Below are positions 26,400-36,456 of a DNA stretch of 64,000 nucleotides, one piece after another (within the stretch, counting starts at the first letter, position 1; every line of letters starts with the position of its first letter). The position numbers and the translations under genes are program-made. This DNA is from Gelidibacter mesophilus DSM 14095. GTDB taxonomy: Bacteria; Bacteroidota; Bacteroidia; Flavobacteriales; Flavobacteriaceae. The stretch covers positions 62,001-126,000 of the forward strand of contig NZ_AUHD01000007.1 in NCBI RefSeq assembly GCF_000423005.1, read 5' to 3'. The notes below the pieces were generated by a model that saw only the letters and a program-made list of their open reading frames with translations, did not search any database and had not been told where the DNA came from.

Positions 26400-28469
26400 A
26401 TGATATTATCTCTTAATAAAAACACCTTTCAGGCTACCATTTATTTTATGACTTTAAGCCTAATGTTTGTTTTCAACGGATATGCCAATTCACAACAAGT
26501 AGATCCTCTTGAAGTCAAATACCCCATCATCCCATCCCCACAAGAAATCACTTATGGCGCGGGAGAACTGACGTTTAAGTCTATTCATATTAATGCATCC
26601 GATTTTAAAAATGCATCCGATCTTTTGAGTGCATTCTTCCAAAAAGAAGGCATTAGCGAATCGTCAAATGGTTTAACCGTTCAAATCATTAAGGAAGAGC
26701 TTTCAGTCGATAATCCTGATGAAGCCTATAAGTTAACTATTGATGGCGATATTAAAATCTGGGCAAGTACTGAGAAAGGGGCCTACTACGCCATAAAAAC
26801 ACTCCAACAGGTTTTTAGAAAACAGGGTAAAGAAGGCCTGTTTCCAAAATTAAATATCACGGATTGGCCCGCATTTAAAATCCGGGGATTTATGCATGAT
26901 ACCGGACGGAATTTTCAATCTGTAGCCCAGTTAAAAGAACAAATTGAAGTCCTTTCGCAATACAAATACAATGTCTTCCATTGGCATTTAACCGATGATC
27001 CAGGTTGGCGTTTGGAGAGTAAATTGTATCCACAGTTACAATCGGAAGATGCAACATCAAGAGGTAAAGGGAAATTCTACACCCAAGAAGATTTTAAACA
27101 CATCGTAGCATTTTGTAAAGCACGTCATATCACGGTCATTCCAGAATTTGATATTCCGGGCCATTCCGCAGCATTTAGGAAAGCCATGGGTTTTGAATCG
27201 ATGAAGGATGAAAGGGCGCTACCCACATTATTGAATCTGTTTGATGAATTATGTTCATTGGTGAGTGCTGAGGATATGCCGTATATACATATCGGTACGG
27301 ATGAGGTTAGGAATCTCGAAGAATATGTGGAAGACGGATTTGTAAAACAAATTATGGATCGCGTACAGTCTCATGATAGAGAGTTAATCGTTTGGATGGA
27401 AGGTATTGAAGTGAAGGGAGATTCTACCTCCATCAATCAGCTTTGGGCCCAATTTGATCCTCGAGAGGGACATCGTTTTATAGACTCGCGCGCTAATTAT
27501 ATCAACCATTTAGATCCTTTTGCAGGCATGTCGCGTTTGTTCTTCCAGCAACCTTGTAGACAGCCTAAAGGTGATTCTCTTGCTTTGGGTGGGATATTAT
27601 GTGCGTGGCCAGACAATAATGTGGCGAATGAGCGTGATATTTTGAAACAAAACCCCATCTATCCTTCCATAGTTTTTTATGCGGATGCGATATGGAAAGG
27701 AAGAAAAGAGAATAAATTGGATTATTGGGCCAAATTACCGGCCTTAAACACTGCCGATTTGCATGAATTTGAGGCCTTTGAAGACAAGGTCATCGTTCAT
27801 CGGGATCTCTTTTTTGAGGGCAAGGAATTTCAATATATCCGACAAACCGATTTCCATTGGAATGTGATCGGACCCTTTGAAAATGCTAATGATGTTTCAC
27901 TGAATTTTCCTGTTGGAGACTCCCCAGTAGCATCGTATAATGTTGACGAAAAAACCTATAAATGGTCTGAACCTAAAGTTGGCGGTACGCTTCATTTAAA
28001 ACACTTTTTTGGTTTTCCTGCATTAACCACTGAGAAAACGGGCACTTATTATGCTACAACCCAAATTTATTCGCCCGATGAGCGTCTACAGGATTTTTGG
28101 ATAGGTTTTCAGGGCTGGTCGCGTTCGGGAGGTCGTAGGGTGGGGCCTTTCCCTGATCAGGGGCAGTGGCACACCACAAATCCCAAAATATGGATTAATA
28201 CTGAAGAAGTGGCACCTCCGGTTTGGAAACAGCCCAATTTAGAAACTAAAACCGATGAAATCCCTTTTATTGACGAAGATTATTTTTACCGAGCACCCAC
28301 AAAAATCCAGCTTAAAAAGGGATGGAATACCATTCTTTTAAAAATTCCCCAGGATAATAATTCTTGGAAATGGATGTTTACTTGCGTCCCAATTCATATG
28401 GAGGACGGTGCGATTAAAGAAGCTAGTGATTTAATATTTAAAGCCCTTTTTAATGGGTTGGAAAAGTGA
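26400..28469 (+). CDS. GH20-like beta-N-acetylhexosaminidase with C-terminal extension
   Basis: Secreted glycosidase removing beta-linked GlcNAc or GalNAc. The 689 aa have a signal peptide (about 1-31), an N-terminal alpha/beta domain, then the GH20 barrel. FHWHLTDDPGWRLE and HIGTDEV (D301-E302 as the catalytic pair) are clear. The barrel is short and divergent from canonical GH20. The last 200 residues (from about 480) look like an added beta-sandwich domain (FHWNVIGPFEN, LKKGWNTILLKI). It is the last gene of the epimerase-headed cluster before a 496-nt gap. Confidence 0.83.
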   Translation: MILSLNKNTFQATIYFMTLSLMFVFNGYANSQQVDPLEVKYPIIPSPQEITYGAGELTFKSIHINASDFKNASDLLSAFFQKEGISESSNGLTVQIIKEELSVDNPDEAYKLTIDGDIKIWASTEKGAYYAIKTLQQVFRKQGKEGLFPKLNITDWPAFKIRGFMHDTGRNFQSVAQLKEQIEVLSQYKYNVFHWHLTDDPGWRLESKLYPQLQSEDATSRGKGKFYTQEDFKHIVAFCKARHITVIPEFDIPGHSAAFRKAMGFESMKDERALPTLLNLFDELCSLVSAEDMPYIHIGTDEVRNLEEYVEDGFVKQIMDRVQSHDRELIVWMEGIEVKGDSTSINQLWAQFDPREGHRFIDSRANYINHLDPFAGMSRLFFQQPCRQPKGDSLALGGILCAWPDNNVANERDILKQNPIYPSIVFYADAIWKGRKENKLDYWAKLPALNTADLHEFEAFEDKVIVHRDLFFEGKEFQYIRQTDFHWNVIGPFENANDVSLNFPVGDSPVASYNVDEKTYKWSEPKVGGTLHLKHFFGFPALTTEKTGTYYATTQIYSPDERLQDFWIGFQGWSRSGGRRVGPFPDQGQWHTTNPKIWINTEEVAPPVWKQPNLETKTDEIPFIDEDYFYRAPTKIQLKKGWNTILLKIPQDNNSWKWMFTCVPIHMEDGAIKEASDLIFKALFNGLEK

Positions 28470-28965
28470 TCCTAAATGCTTTTTTTAAGATTTGTAGTTT
28501 TAGACAAGAGTCTAAAATAATGAAGCCAAAGTTGAAGTTTTTTGCACCTTTTGACTATTATCAGTGGTTTGTATCCAAATCTGTACGGTTTAATATTTCC
28601 ATGATCAAAGAATTATCTCAACATTTTGTGTAATTAAAAGTGCTTATAATGTGGTCAATATATGAACTATTTACAAAAATGAACTGTACTCATAAAACGC
28701 GTTGTTTGATGTTTGAAATTCTTGAATTTTTAAATATTCTGGAAGTCCTAAAATAGGATTTTGGAAGCGCGTTAAAAAGTTGTAATACAAGGCTTTCTCA
28801 TAATTTTGCCTTCACGCAATTTTATGGCTAAAAACCATAAATATTAGCAACTACAAGGTTATATGTCGACCAACTCCTCTCTAAAAATGTCATTAGTCGA
28901 AATTATTTAGTATTGTTTGATTAATTACAGTCATTTATAAGATCAAATTAAACTTATATAATATT
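28470..28965. other. Intergenic gap before SusC2
   Basis: No gene is seen in 496 nt. It holds a perfect 8-bp hairpin TTTTAGAC-AAGA-GTCTAAAA (28498-28517) with no T tract. A near -7 element (TAGTATTG, 28908-28915) may serve SusC2, but no clear -33 element or GntR-type operator is present, unlike SusC1 and SusC3. Confidence 0.4.
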
Positions 28966-31900
28966 ATGACAAAAAAAGTACTTAAATTACTATTGGTGTT
29001 TGGGATTCTATGCACTTATGGTATGCAGGCACAAACAACTGTGAATGGAACTGTTGTTGATGCTGCAAGCAGTTTAGGACTTCCAGGGGTGAGTGTGGTA
29101 GTAAAAGGCACTTCCCAAGGAGTTACAACAGATTTTGATGGTAATTACAGTATTGAAGTAGCAACCGCTGAGAGTACCTTACAATTTTCTTATGTTGGAT
29201 TTACGACTCAAGAGGTAGTAGTTAATGGCAAAACTGTTATTAATGTATCGCTTGTAGAAGATGTGAGTCAATTGGATGAGGTAGTAGTTACTGCTCTTGG
29301 CATTAAAAGAGAACGTAAATCTTTAGGATATGCGGTTCAAGAAGTAAAAGGTGAGACTTTAACAGAGACAAGAGAGTCTAATGTGGCTAATGCACTATCT
29401 GGTCAAGTAGCAGGTGTTCAAGTTATTAAAGGAAGTAATGGTCCTGCCAGTTCTTCAAAAATTGTACTAAGGGGTAATAGTTCGCTTGTGGGTGACAACC
29501 AACCATTGATTGTGGTTGATGGAATCCCGATGGATAACTTTACAGGTGCCGATAATAATGACTTCTATAATCCTTCACCGGATATGGGGAATGGTTTAGG
29601 CGATTTAAACCCGGATGATATTGAAACCATGACGGTATTAAAAGGTGCTTCTGCAGCAGCTTTATATGGTTCACGTGCAGGTAACGGTGTAATTTTAATT
29701 ACAACTAAAACAGGAAAGTCAAGAAAAGGTTTAGGAATTACTTTTTCTGCAACTACAGGATTTGAAAGATTATTTATTGAGCCAGAACTTCAAAGCCAAT
29801 TTGGTCAAGGGGATTTGGGAATTTATAATGAACGAAGCAAGTTAAGTTGGGGCCCAAGAATTGAAGGACAATCAGTTGTGGATTGGGAAGGTAAACCAAC
29901 GACGTTGAATTCTTATGACAATCTTGGCAACTTTTATAATGGTGGTTTTAACCAAACCTATAGCTTGTCATTCCAACAGCAAGTTACTGATGGGACTTCG
30001 TTGTACACGTCAGCGAGTTATTTAGACGACGATAGTAATATCCCGGGATCAACTTTTGAAAGATTGAATCTAACCACTAGAGCGGTCACAAAATTTGGAG
30101 AAACTAAGAAATGGACTACTGATGTAAAAGTTCAGTACATCAATTCAAAAGCAGGTAACAGACCTTTGAATGGAAATAATAATAATAACGCCTTCGGTAC
30201 GGTAGTTCAAATGCCAAGATCTGTTGATATCAGACAGTTTAGAGACACTACGGATGAATTTGGAAAAATGAGGTGGTTCGTGAGTGAAAATGCTGAGAAC
30301 CCATATTGGTCTGCTGAAAATAGATTGAGCAATGATGCGAGAGATCGTTTCTTATTGAACGGATCTATTAAATATGATATTACTGATTGGTTAAGTGCTG
30401 AAGCAAGAGCTGGTGCTGATATTTATACAACCACTACAGAATCTAAATTGTATGCTGGTAGCCCAGGGAACAACACGGGCAGATATACTTTTGGTAAGGA
30501 ATCATTTATAGAGAAAAACTTCAGTTTCTTGTTGATGGCTGCTCAAGATGATATTTTTGGAAAATTTGGTGGTTCTGCTACACTTGGTGGAAACTTGATG
30601 GGAAGAAACTCTAATTATATCAATGGAAATTCTGGAGAACTTGTGGTGCCTAACTTATTCTCATTAAATAATGGCGTCAGTAGCCCAAGCGTAAGTCAAG
30701 GGGCAACAGAACGAAAAACCAATTCACTTTACGGAACTTTGCAAATTAATTATGACGGGTTCATATTCGTTGATTTTACAGGACGTAACGATTGGTCTTC
30801 TACTTTAAGTGAAGAAAACAGATCATTCTTCTATCCATCTGTTAGTACGTCATTCGTATTTACAGATATGATTAGAAAAGCAGGTTCTGAATTGCCAGGT
30901 TGGTTAACTTTTGGTAAAATCAGAGCATCTTATGCTACGGTAGGTAATGACCTTGATGCTTATAAGCTTTATAACAGTTATAATATTGGAAATGATCCCA
31001 ATGGTAATACCACTGCAGGTACGGGCAACACGCTTTTCAATCCTGATTTAAAAAGTGAGTTGATTAAATCTCAAGAAATTGGTTTGGAAGGTCGTTTCTT
31101 TAATAACCGATTAGGATTTGATTTTGCTTGGTACAAATCTAACGCTACCAACCAATTGATTCCCTTGCCTCTTGATCCTTTGAGTGGTTATAATTTTAAG
31201 ATGGTCAATGCTGGAGATGTGCAAAATAAAGGTGTTGAGTTATCCATTAATGGAAGAATATTTGACAATCCTGAAGGTTTTAACTGGGATGCGAGTTTAA
31301 ACTACTCAAAAAACAAAAACACTATTGAAAGTTTAGCTGATGATATCACACAATATAAATTGGGAGGTTTTGATAACTTAGCAGTATTAGCAATAGAAGG
31401 TGGTGGTTATGGTGAGATTTGGGGTACTAAGTATGCTAGAGTAGAAGACCAGGCCAGCCCTTATTTTGGAAAAATAATTGTAGATGCCAATGGACGTCCA
31501 CAAGTAGCAAATAATGGAGAGAAATTTAAATTGGGTAATCAACAACCAGATTACATGCTTGGGTTTACAAACAATTTTTCTTACAAAAATCTTTCCTTCG
31601 GATTTATGATTGATGCTCGAATAGGTGGTGAGATTTTCTCTGGTACCAATCGTGCAATGCAAGAAGCGGGGGTTGCAGCCATAACCGTGGTTAACGGCGA
31701 AAGAGCCGATATTGTGGTTGACGGTGTAGTTAGTGATGGAAGCGGAGGATATGCTGTCAATACTACAGACATTTCTCCAAGACTTTACTGGGAACATATC
31801 ACCAATAACTCTGGAAACTTAGGAATCAACGAGGCAAATATCTACGATGCTACCAACGTAAGGTTAAGAAGTGTAAATGTTAATTATACAATTCCTTCAA

Positions 31901-32094
31901 AATTGTTGGGAAATTCAGGAATTCAAAATATTAAAGTTGGAGTTTCTGCAAATAATGTATGGATGATTGACAGCAACTTGAATGGTATTGATCCAGAATC
32001 TGTTTTTGCTACAGGTACGAATGCAACAGGGTTTGAATACCTTTCACCTCCAACAACAAGTAGTATATTTTTAAACCTTTCATTAAGTTTTTAA
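28966..32094 (+). CDS. SusC-like TonB-dependent transporter 2
   Basis: Outer-membrane oligosaccharide importer. The 1042 aa have a signal peptide (about 1-22), a regulatory carboxypeptidase-D-like domain (TTDFDGNYSIEV), TonB-box region DEVVVTALG, a plug (LRGNSS, VVDGIPMDNF, ALYGSRAGNGVILITT) and a barrel ending in F. The plug has the TALGIKR..LGYAVQ variant typical of SusC proteins paired with the second type of SusD. Gene 32135 follows 40 nt later. The neighbouring LytS/LytTR system may control it. Confidence 0.92.
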   Translation: MTKKVLKLLLVFGILCTYGMQAQTTVNGTVVDAASSLGLPGVSVVVKGTSQGVTTDFDGNYSIEVATAESTLQFSYVGFTTQEVVVNGKTVINVSLVEDVSQLDEVVVTALGIKRERKSLGYAVQEVKGETLTETRESNVANALSGQVAGVQVIKGSNGPASSSKIVLRGNSSLVGDNQPLIVVDGIPMDNFTGADNNDFYNPSPDMGNGLGDLNPDDIETMTVLKGASAAALYGSRAGNGVILITTKTGKSRKGLGITFSATTGFERLFIEPELQSQFGQGDLGIYNERSKLSWGPRIEGQSVVDWEGKPTTLNSYDNLGNFYNGGFNQTYSLSFQQQVTDGTSLYTSASYLDDDSNIPGSTFERLNLTTRAVTKFGETKKWTTDVKVQYINSKAGNRPLNGNNNNNAFGTVVQMPRSVDIRQFRDTTDEFGKMRWFVSENAENPYWSAENRLSNDARDRFLLNGSIKYDITDWLSAEARAGADIYTTTTESKLYAGSPGNNTGRYTFGKESFIEKNFSFLLMAAQDDIFGKFGGSATLGGNLMGRNSNYINGNSGELVVPNLFSLNNGVSSPSVSQGATERKTNSLYGTLQINYDGFIFVDFTGRNDWSSTLSEENRSFFYPSVSTSFVFTDMIRKAGSELPGWLTFGKIRASYATVGNDLDAYKLYNSYNIGNDPNGNTTAGTGNTLFNPDLKSELIKSQEIGLEGRFFNNRLGFDFAWYKSNATNQLIPLPLDPLSGYNFKMVNAGDVQNKGVELSINGRIFDNPEGFNWDASLNYSKNKNTIESLADDITQYKLGGFDNLAVLAIEGGGYGEIWGTKYARVEDQASPYFGKIIVDANGRPQVANNGEKFKLGNQQPDYMLGFTNNFSYKNLSFGFMIDARIGGEIFSGTNRAMQEAGVAAITVVNGERADIVVDGVVSDGSGGYAVNTTDISPRLYWEHITNNSGNLGINEANIYDATNVRLRSVNVNYTIPSKLLGNSGIQNIKVGVSANNVWMIDSNLNGIDPESVFATGTNATGFEYLSPPTTSSIFLNLSLSF

Positions 32095-32134
32095 GAAATG
32101 CTTATCTTTAAGTTAAAAAAACAATATATAAGTT

Positions 32135-34054
32135 ATGAGAAAAATATTTAACAAAACAAGCCTAGTGGGTGGTCTGCTTTTAGCATTTCTTTCCTGCTCG
32201 GACTTTGAAGAAATAAACATAGACCCGGTTGCAGCAAGTGCAGACCAGGTTCAAATAGAGTATTTTATTAATAATTCTATTGGTGGCGCCCAAATGGATC
32301 CTCATATATCAGAGCGTATGTATGCGCTATATTGGGACCGTGTAGGAGGAATGACTAGACCTGCTGGGTTAGCTCTAGGCAGTCCAAATGATGACTGGTC
32401 AAGTGACTATTACAATGGTTACGTGTCTTCTTGGTTGAAGAATATTAACGCAGGGATTGTGGTTGCAGATCAGCAACTTGCAAAAGGAACTGCTGGAGAG
32501 CATGTTCCAAATCTTAAACAAGTTGCAAGAATTTGGCGTGCCTACCTTATGAGTGAAATGTCCGATAACTTTGGACCTATTCCTATCGATGGCTTTGAGG
32601 GCGTTAATCCTGAGTATACAGATGTAAAATCTGTGTATTACTATATGCTTCAAGAATTGAAAGAGGCAACCAATGCATTGGATATGGAAGTTTCATCCCC
32701 TGATGATGCTCTTAAAAAATTGGATCCAGCCTATAAATATGATTATGCCAAATGGAAAAAATATGGAAATTCTTTAAGAATGCGTTTAGCAATGCGTTTA
32801 TCTGAAGTTGACGCGTCTAAAGCGCAGCAAGAGTTTGAAGATGCTGCAAATGGTGGTATATTTATTTCAGCGGCTGATGATAACTTTGCAGTTGCAGAAA
32901 AAGCAGGATGGGATAATTACTCAGGAGTAATGACCAGAGAATGGAATGATTTTCGAATGTCTGCAACGATTAACAACCTTATGATTGGATTGGGAGGTAT
33001 CCCTTCTGAAGATGTATTAGCAGCAGATAAGCACTCTTATATTAAGCCAGCCAATTATATGGGTCTAAAGTTTGATGAGCATTTTGCCTCAAAAACAAAT
33101 GATCCTTCTGCTGGTTTCTTTTTTGATGGATTGCAAAATACTATAGATCCGAGAGCTTATGAATTGTACGCGATTCCTGGCGATTTTAATAACCCAGAAT
33201 TCAACGGATATCCTTCTTGGGATGACAGTGCAGAGACCACAGTAAGGACGCTAGTAGATGCTTCTGGTGAAAATGTCATAAAGACCATTGATGCGGCTTT
33301 CACTTGGAATGCTTACGGTGGAGGTGATTGGGGAGATAAAGGATCCAAAAACAGGGTGTACGGCTGGATCGGTACTTTGCCACGTTTGGTTAATAAATAT
33401 AGAGATAATTCTAACGAAAGGATTTTCTTTGCCTCATGGGAATCTCATTTCTTAATCGCTGAAGCAGCGGTAAGAGGGTGGGCTGTGCCTTTGAGTGGCC
33501 AAGCTGCTTATGAGCAAGGTATCGCGGACAGTTTTGCCTATAATGGTGTCTCAGCGCAATTAAGTGAGTATTTAACTTCTGAAGATTACAGTAGAGTAGG
33601 AACTTCTGTAAGTTGGGGACATACAACGGAGCCATCGTCAACGGTAGCTATGACTTATAAAGACGGTTATACCGGTGCTGCGGGTACAATAAATTTAAAG
33701 TATCCTGCAAATGGATTATATAAAGATGGCAATGTGAACAATGATCTTTTGACTAAAGTCATTACTCAAAAGTTTATTGCCCAAAACCCATGGTTGCCAT
33801 TGGAAACATGGAATGATCATAGAAGACTTGGGTTGCCATTCTTTGAAAACCCAACGGTTGAAAAACCTTTAACTAATATGCCAGCATTAACAGATGGTAA
33901 TTATATGACGAGCAGCATTAAGTTTTTTGCTCAAAGGTTAAAATATCCTTCTAACTTCGGTAGCAACATCCCAGGTGGATATGGCCAAGCTGTCGAGAAA
34001 TTAGGCGGTCCTGATTCTGTGTTTACGCCATTATGGTGGGCACAACAGGAATAA
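32135..34054 (+). CDS. SusD-like surface lipoprotein 2 (divergent SusD-like_2 type)
   Basis: Partner of SusC2. The 639 aa are longer than SusD1 and begin with a lipoprotein signal ending at C21 (LSC). The body (DRVGGMTRPAGLALGS, NSLRMRLAMRLSEVD) and the late QKFIAQNPWLPLETWNDHRRLGLP segment match the SusD-like_2 branch. This branch often serves larger or less common glycans or oligopeptides. A strong terminator follows (34092-34124). Confidence 0.88.
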   Translation: MRKIFNKTSLVGGLLLAFLSCSDFEEINIDPVAASADQVQIEYFINNSIGGAQMDPHISERMYALYWDRVGGMTRPAGLALGSPNDDWSSDYYNGYVSSWLKNINAGIVVADQQLAKGTAGEHVPNLKQVARIWRAYLMSEMSDNFGPIPIDGFEGVNPEYTDVKSVYYYMLQELKEATNALDMEVSSPDDALKKLDPAYKYDYAKWKKYGNSLRMRLAMRLSEVDASKAQQEFEDAANGGIFISAADDNFAVAEKAGWDNYSGVMTREWNDFRMSATINNLMIGLGGIPSEDVLAADKHSYIKPANYMGLKFDEHFASKTNDPSAGFFFDGLQNTIDPRAYELYAIPGDFNNPEFNGYPSWDDSAETTVRTLVDASGENVIKTIDAAFTWNAYGGGDWGDKGSKNRVYGWIGTLPRLVNKYRDNSNERIFFASWESHFLIAEAAVRGWAVPLSGQAAYEQGIADSFAYNGVSAQLSEYLTSEDYSRVGTSVSWGHTTEPSSTVAMTYKDGYTGAAGTINLKYPANGLYKDGNVNNDLLTKVITQKFIAQNPWLPLETWNDHRRLGLPFFENPTVEKPLTNMPALTDGNYMTSSIKFFAQRLKYPSNFGSNIPGGYGQAVEKLGGPDSVFTPLWWAQQE

Positions 34055-34091
34055 GATCATAATTTTCATTTTTTTATTTTATGTTTAGTCA

Positions 34092-34124
34092 AAAAGGGGG
34101 AACTTTCAATAGTTCTCCCTTTTT
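34092..34124 (+). terminator. Terminator after SusCD2
   Basis: AAAAAGGGGGAACT pairs with AGTTCTCCCTTTTT across TTCAAT. A-rich on one side and T-rich on the other, it can work in both directions and separates SusCD2 from the convergent LytTR/histidine kinase operon. Confidence 0.85.
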
Positions 34125-34320
34125 AGTTCCAGTCCATTTGGTTTTTCTGGATGCTGTTCAATTTAAAATCAGATTGGTAGAAAAGGTTTAAGGCAGAGTA
34201 GGTCCGCCACAAACCTTCTTTCAGACATACATCTTGATCTGAATGATTGGTATTTTGGAAGTGGTAAGTGTATGTCGTTTTATTGGGCAATGAAGAGGAT
34301 TTATAAAGGAGATATGAGGC
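34123..34320 (-). pseudogene. Unrecognised C-terminal gene fragment
   Basis: A minus-strand frame of about 65 codons ends at the terminator. It contains NKTTYTYHFQNTNHSDQDVC and LKEGLWRTYSALNLFYQSDF and closes with an MDWN end. Composition looks coding, yet there is no start. The upstream side runs into a 7-nt tandem repeat (34322-34342, TTAATTC three times). It is probably the tail of a lost gene. I do not recognise the family. Confidence 0.35.
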
Positions 34321-34363
34321 CTTAATTCTTAATTCTTAATTCCTCATACTTAATACTGCGTCT

Positions 34364-35074
34364 CTAAATGGAAGAATTTAAAATCTTGTCCTTGACCTCA
34401 TCAAGGTAGGATCTTCCTATAACATAACGCATTCCATCTATTTCAATACTGTTACCTTCTACGGCATCAATCTTATTGATGGAAATAGTATAAGATCTAT
34501 GGATCCTAATAAAATCCGCAGCAGGTAATAAATCGGTAAAATCGGAGAGGGTGCTATGGATCATAAACCTTCCGTTGGTGGTATTGATCTTTAAATAATC
34601 TTTTAGACTTTCTATAATTAATATTTCATCTAAAAAGACTTTTTTCATTTTTTTCTTGTCAATTTTTATGAAAAGATAGGGCCGTGATTTAATGGGCTCT
34701 GCAGACGGTTGACTGATATTCATACGTCTATAAACCTTATTTAAGGCATTCATGAACCTTGGGAATTCTATGGGCTTTATTAAATAATCAAGAACATCAA
34801 GTTCATAAGTCTCAGCGGCATATTCACTATAGGCGCTGGTCACAATAATCAAGGGCGGTTCTTTTAAACTTTTAATAAAATTCAAACCATCAAGAACTGG
34901 CATGTTGATGTCCAGAAAAATGACATCCACTTTATGGTTTTTTAAATAGTTTAACCCATCAATGGCATTGTTGAAGGTGTTAGCCACTTCAATATCTTCA
35001 ATTTGCTGCAAATAATTTTTAATTACATTAACAGCTAAGGGCTCGTCGTCAATAATTAAACATTTTATTTTCAT
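34364..35074 (-). CDS. LytTR-type response regulator
   Basis: The 236 aa have a receiver domain (about 1-118; phosphoacceptor D55 in VIFLDINMP, conserved T and K) and a C-terminal LytTR DNA-binding domain (about 135-232; FIRIHRSYTISINKI). It is transcribed with the histidine kinase gene just upstream (35113) in the same direction with a 38-nt gap. It probably responds to signals on the kinase and could activate SusCD2 or the GH92 gene. Bacteroides loci usually use HTCS, SusR or ECF regulators instead. Confidence 0.9.
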   Translation of the reverse strand: MKIKCLIIDDEPLAVNVIKNYLQQIEDIEVANTFNNAIDGLNYLKNHKVDVIFLDINMPVLDGLNFIKSLKEPPLIIVTSAYSEYAAETYELDVLDYLIKPIEFPRFMNALNKVYRRMNISQPSAEPIKSRPYLFIKIDKKKMKKVFLDEILIIESLKDYLKINTTNGRFMIHSTLSDFTDLLPAADFIRIHRSYTISINKIDAVEGNSIEIDGMRYVIGRSYLDEVKDKILNSSI

Positions 35075-35112
35075 GCGTTCTATTTTATAAATATGAGAGT
35101 TTAAAGCGGTTG

Positions 35113-36171
35113 CTAAATCACTTTTATCTTGAGTTTTATGGTAAAAACATGGTCATCATTACTAATGTCCAACTTAAAATCTGACTGATTATAGCCTAAA
35201 TTTAATCTTTTTTTCACATTTTCTAATCCTATTCCACTTGAATGACTCACTTCATGTTTAAATTCTGTCACTGCAGGTAATGGATTTGTGAGGGTAAAAT
35301 AGAGAAAATCTTCTATAATAGTGAAATCAATATCGATTTTAACGGTCCCAATATTTTTATTGACACCATGTTTAAAAGCATTTTCTACAAAAGTGAGCAA
35401 CAAAATTGGAGCAATTTCTTTGTCTTCCAATTCTCCTGAAATGGTCATGTTGATTTCAAGTAAATCGTCATGACGAATTTTTTCTAAATCTAAGTAATTT
35501 TGAATACAGATGATTTCTTTTTCCAACGATTGCCGTTTAGACTGTGTTTCATAAAGTAAATACCGCATCAATTCTGAAAGCCTTAAGATGATTTTAGACG
35601 TTTTGTTTGATCTTTCCAGTGCTAAAGAATGAATGTTATTGAGCGTATTGAAAAAGAAATGGGGTGATATTTGCGATTTTAAAAATAACAATTCGGTTTC
35701 TAATTGGTTTTTTTCTAGGTCGGCAACTCGCTTCTGTTCTTTTAAAAAGTCCAAAGTTACCTTAATGGCCGCTACAAATGTGATTACATAAAGTTCACCA
35801 ATCATCATATCAATAACGTAATTCAAGGATAATGCATGGATTGGCTCCGGACCTTCTGGCCAAACTTCATTGCTAATTAAAAAATAAGTAAGGTTAAATT
35901 TTGCAAGCACCATTAAAAAAACGGCTGAAAATATTGCAATGATATAAACGGTATATTTTCTTTTGAACAAAAATTTTGGCATCAGAAAATAAAGATTGAA
36001 GTAACACAACGAGATATGAATTGGAAAGCCAATCAAATTTGTTTTTAATGAATAGAGGTAATCATCAAAGTAGCTTCCCCAGCGAAACGTATTGAATAAA
36101 AAGTAAACTAACCAGAATATAATGTGGTGCCAAAACGAGATTCTGTAAAGTCGATTGGAGTTATATTTCAT
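35113..36171 (-). CDS. LytS/YehU-type sensor histidine kinase
   Basis: The 352-aa kinase has four N-terminal membrane helices (within about 12-140), a short linker and a His_kinase domain with phosphoacceptor H171 in SQISPHFFFNTLN, an N-box FVENAFKHG and a GIGLENVKKRL G-box. There is no periplasmic sensor domain of note, so it may sense membrane-proximal signals or a partner. It pairs with the LytTR regulator and is divergent from the GH92 gene at 36457. Confidence 0.9.
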   Translation of the reverse strand: MKYNSNRLYRISFWHHIIFWLVYFLFNTFRWGSYFDDYLYSLKTNLIGFPIHISLCYFNLYFLMPKFLFKRKYTVYIIAIFSAVFLMVLAKFNLTYFLISNEVWPEGPEPIHALSLNYVIDMMIGELYVITFVAAIKVTLDFLKEQKRVADLEKNQLETELLFLKSQISPHFFFNTLNNIHSLALERSNKTSKIILRLSELMRYLLYETQSKRQSLEKEIICIQNYLDLEKIRHDDLLEINMTISGELEDKEIAPILLLTFVENAFKHGVNKNIGTVKIDIDFTIIEDFLYFTLTNPLPAVTEFKHEVSHSSGIGLENVKKRLNLGYNQSDFKLDISNDDHVFTIKLKIKVI

Positions 36172-36453
36172 TAAAAAATATTTTTAGTGATGTTCAGGGG
36201 AGTTAACGTGTTGTCCGTCTAAATTTATTTTAATTGTGGTTAAAATTATGAAAATTTATAGATTGATCTCGTCTTGTTTTTTTGTTTTTTGAAAGGATTA
36301 TGAGATCGTCTCAAATTGAGTTAAATGTATGTCATTTTCTTTGTAAAGAGTAAAGGACTGTACATTTTACAGAATAGAAGCAAGGAGGGAATATTTTGCT
36401 TTTTTTAGAAGTGAATAAAATACAATGCATTTAATAATTCTGATTAAAATATC
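36172..36453. other. Divergent promoter region (kinase / GH92)
   Basis: This 282-nt gap separates the kinase gene (minus) from the GH92 gene (plus). I see no clear repeated LytTR-type site that I can defend, nor the GntR-type palindrome. Control of the GH92 operon by the LytTR regulator is likely from position only. Confidence 0.35.
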
Positions 36454-36456
36454 ATG

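Noticed and set aside
36172-36453. LytTR binding-site repeats before GH92-1
   Set aside because: Only weak, single matches were seen by eye, not the paired repeats expected for this regulator family.
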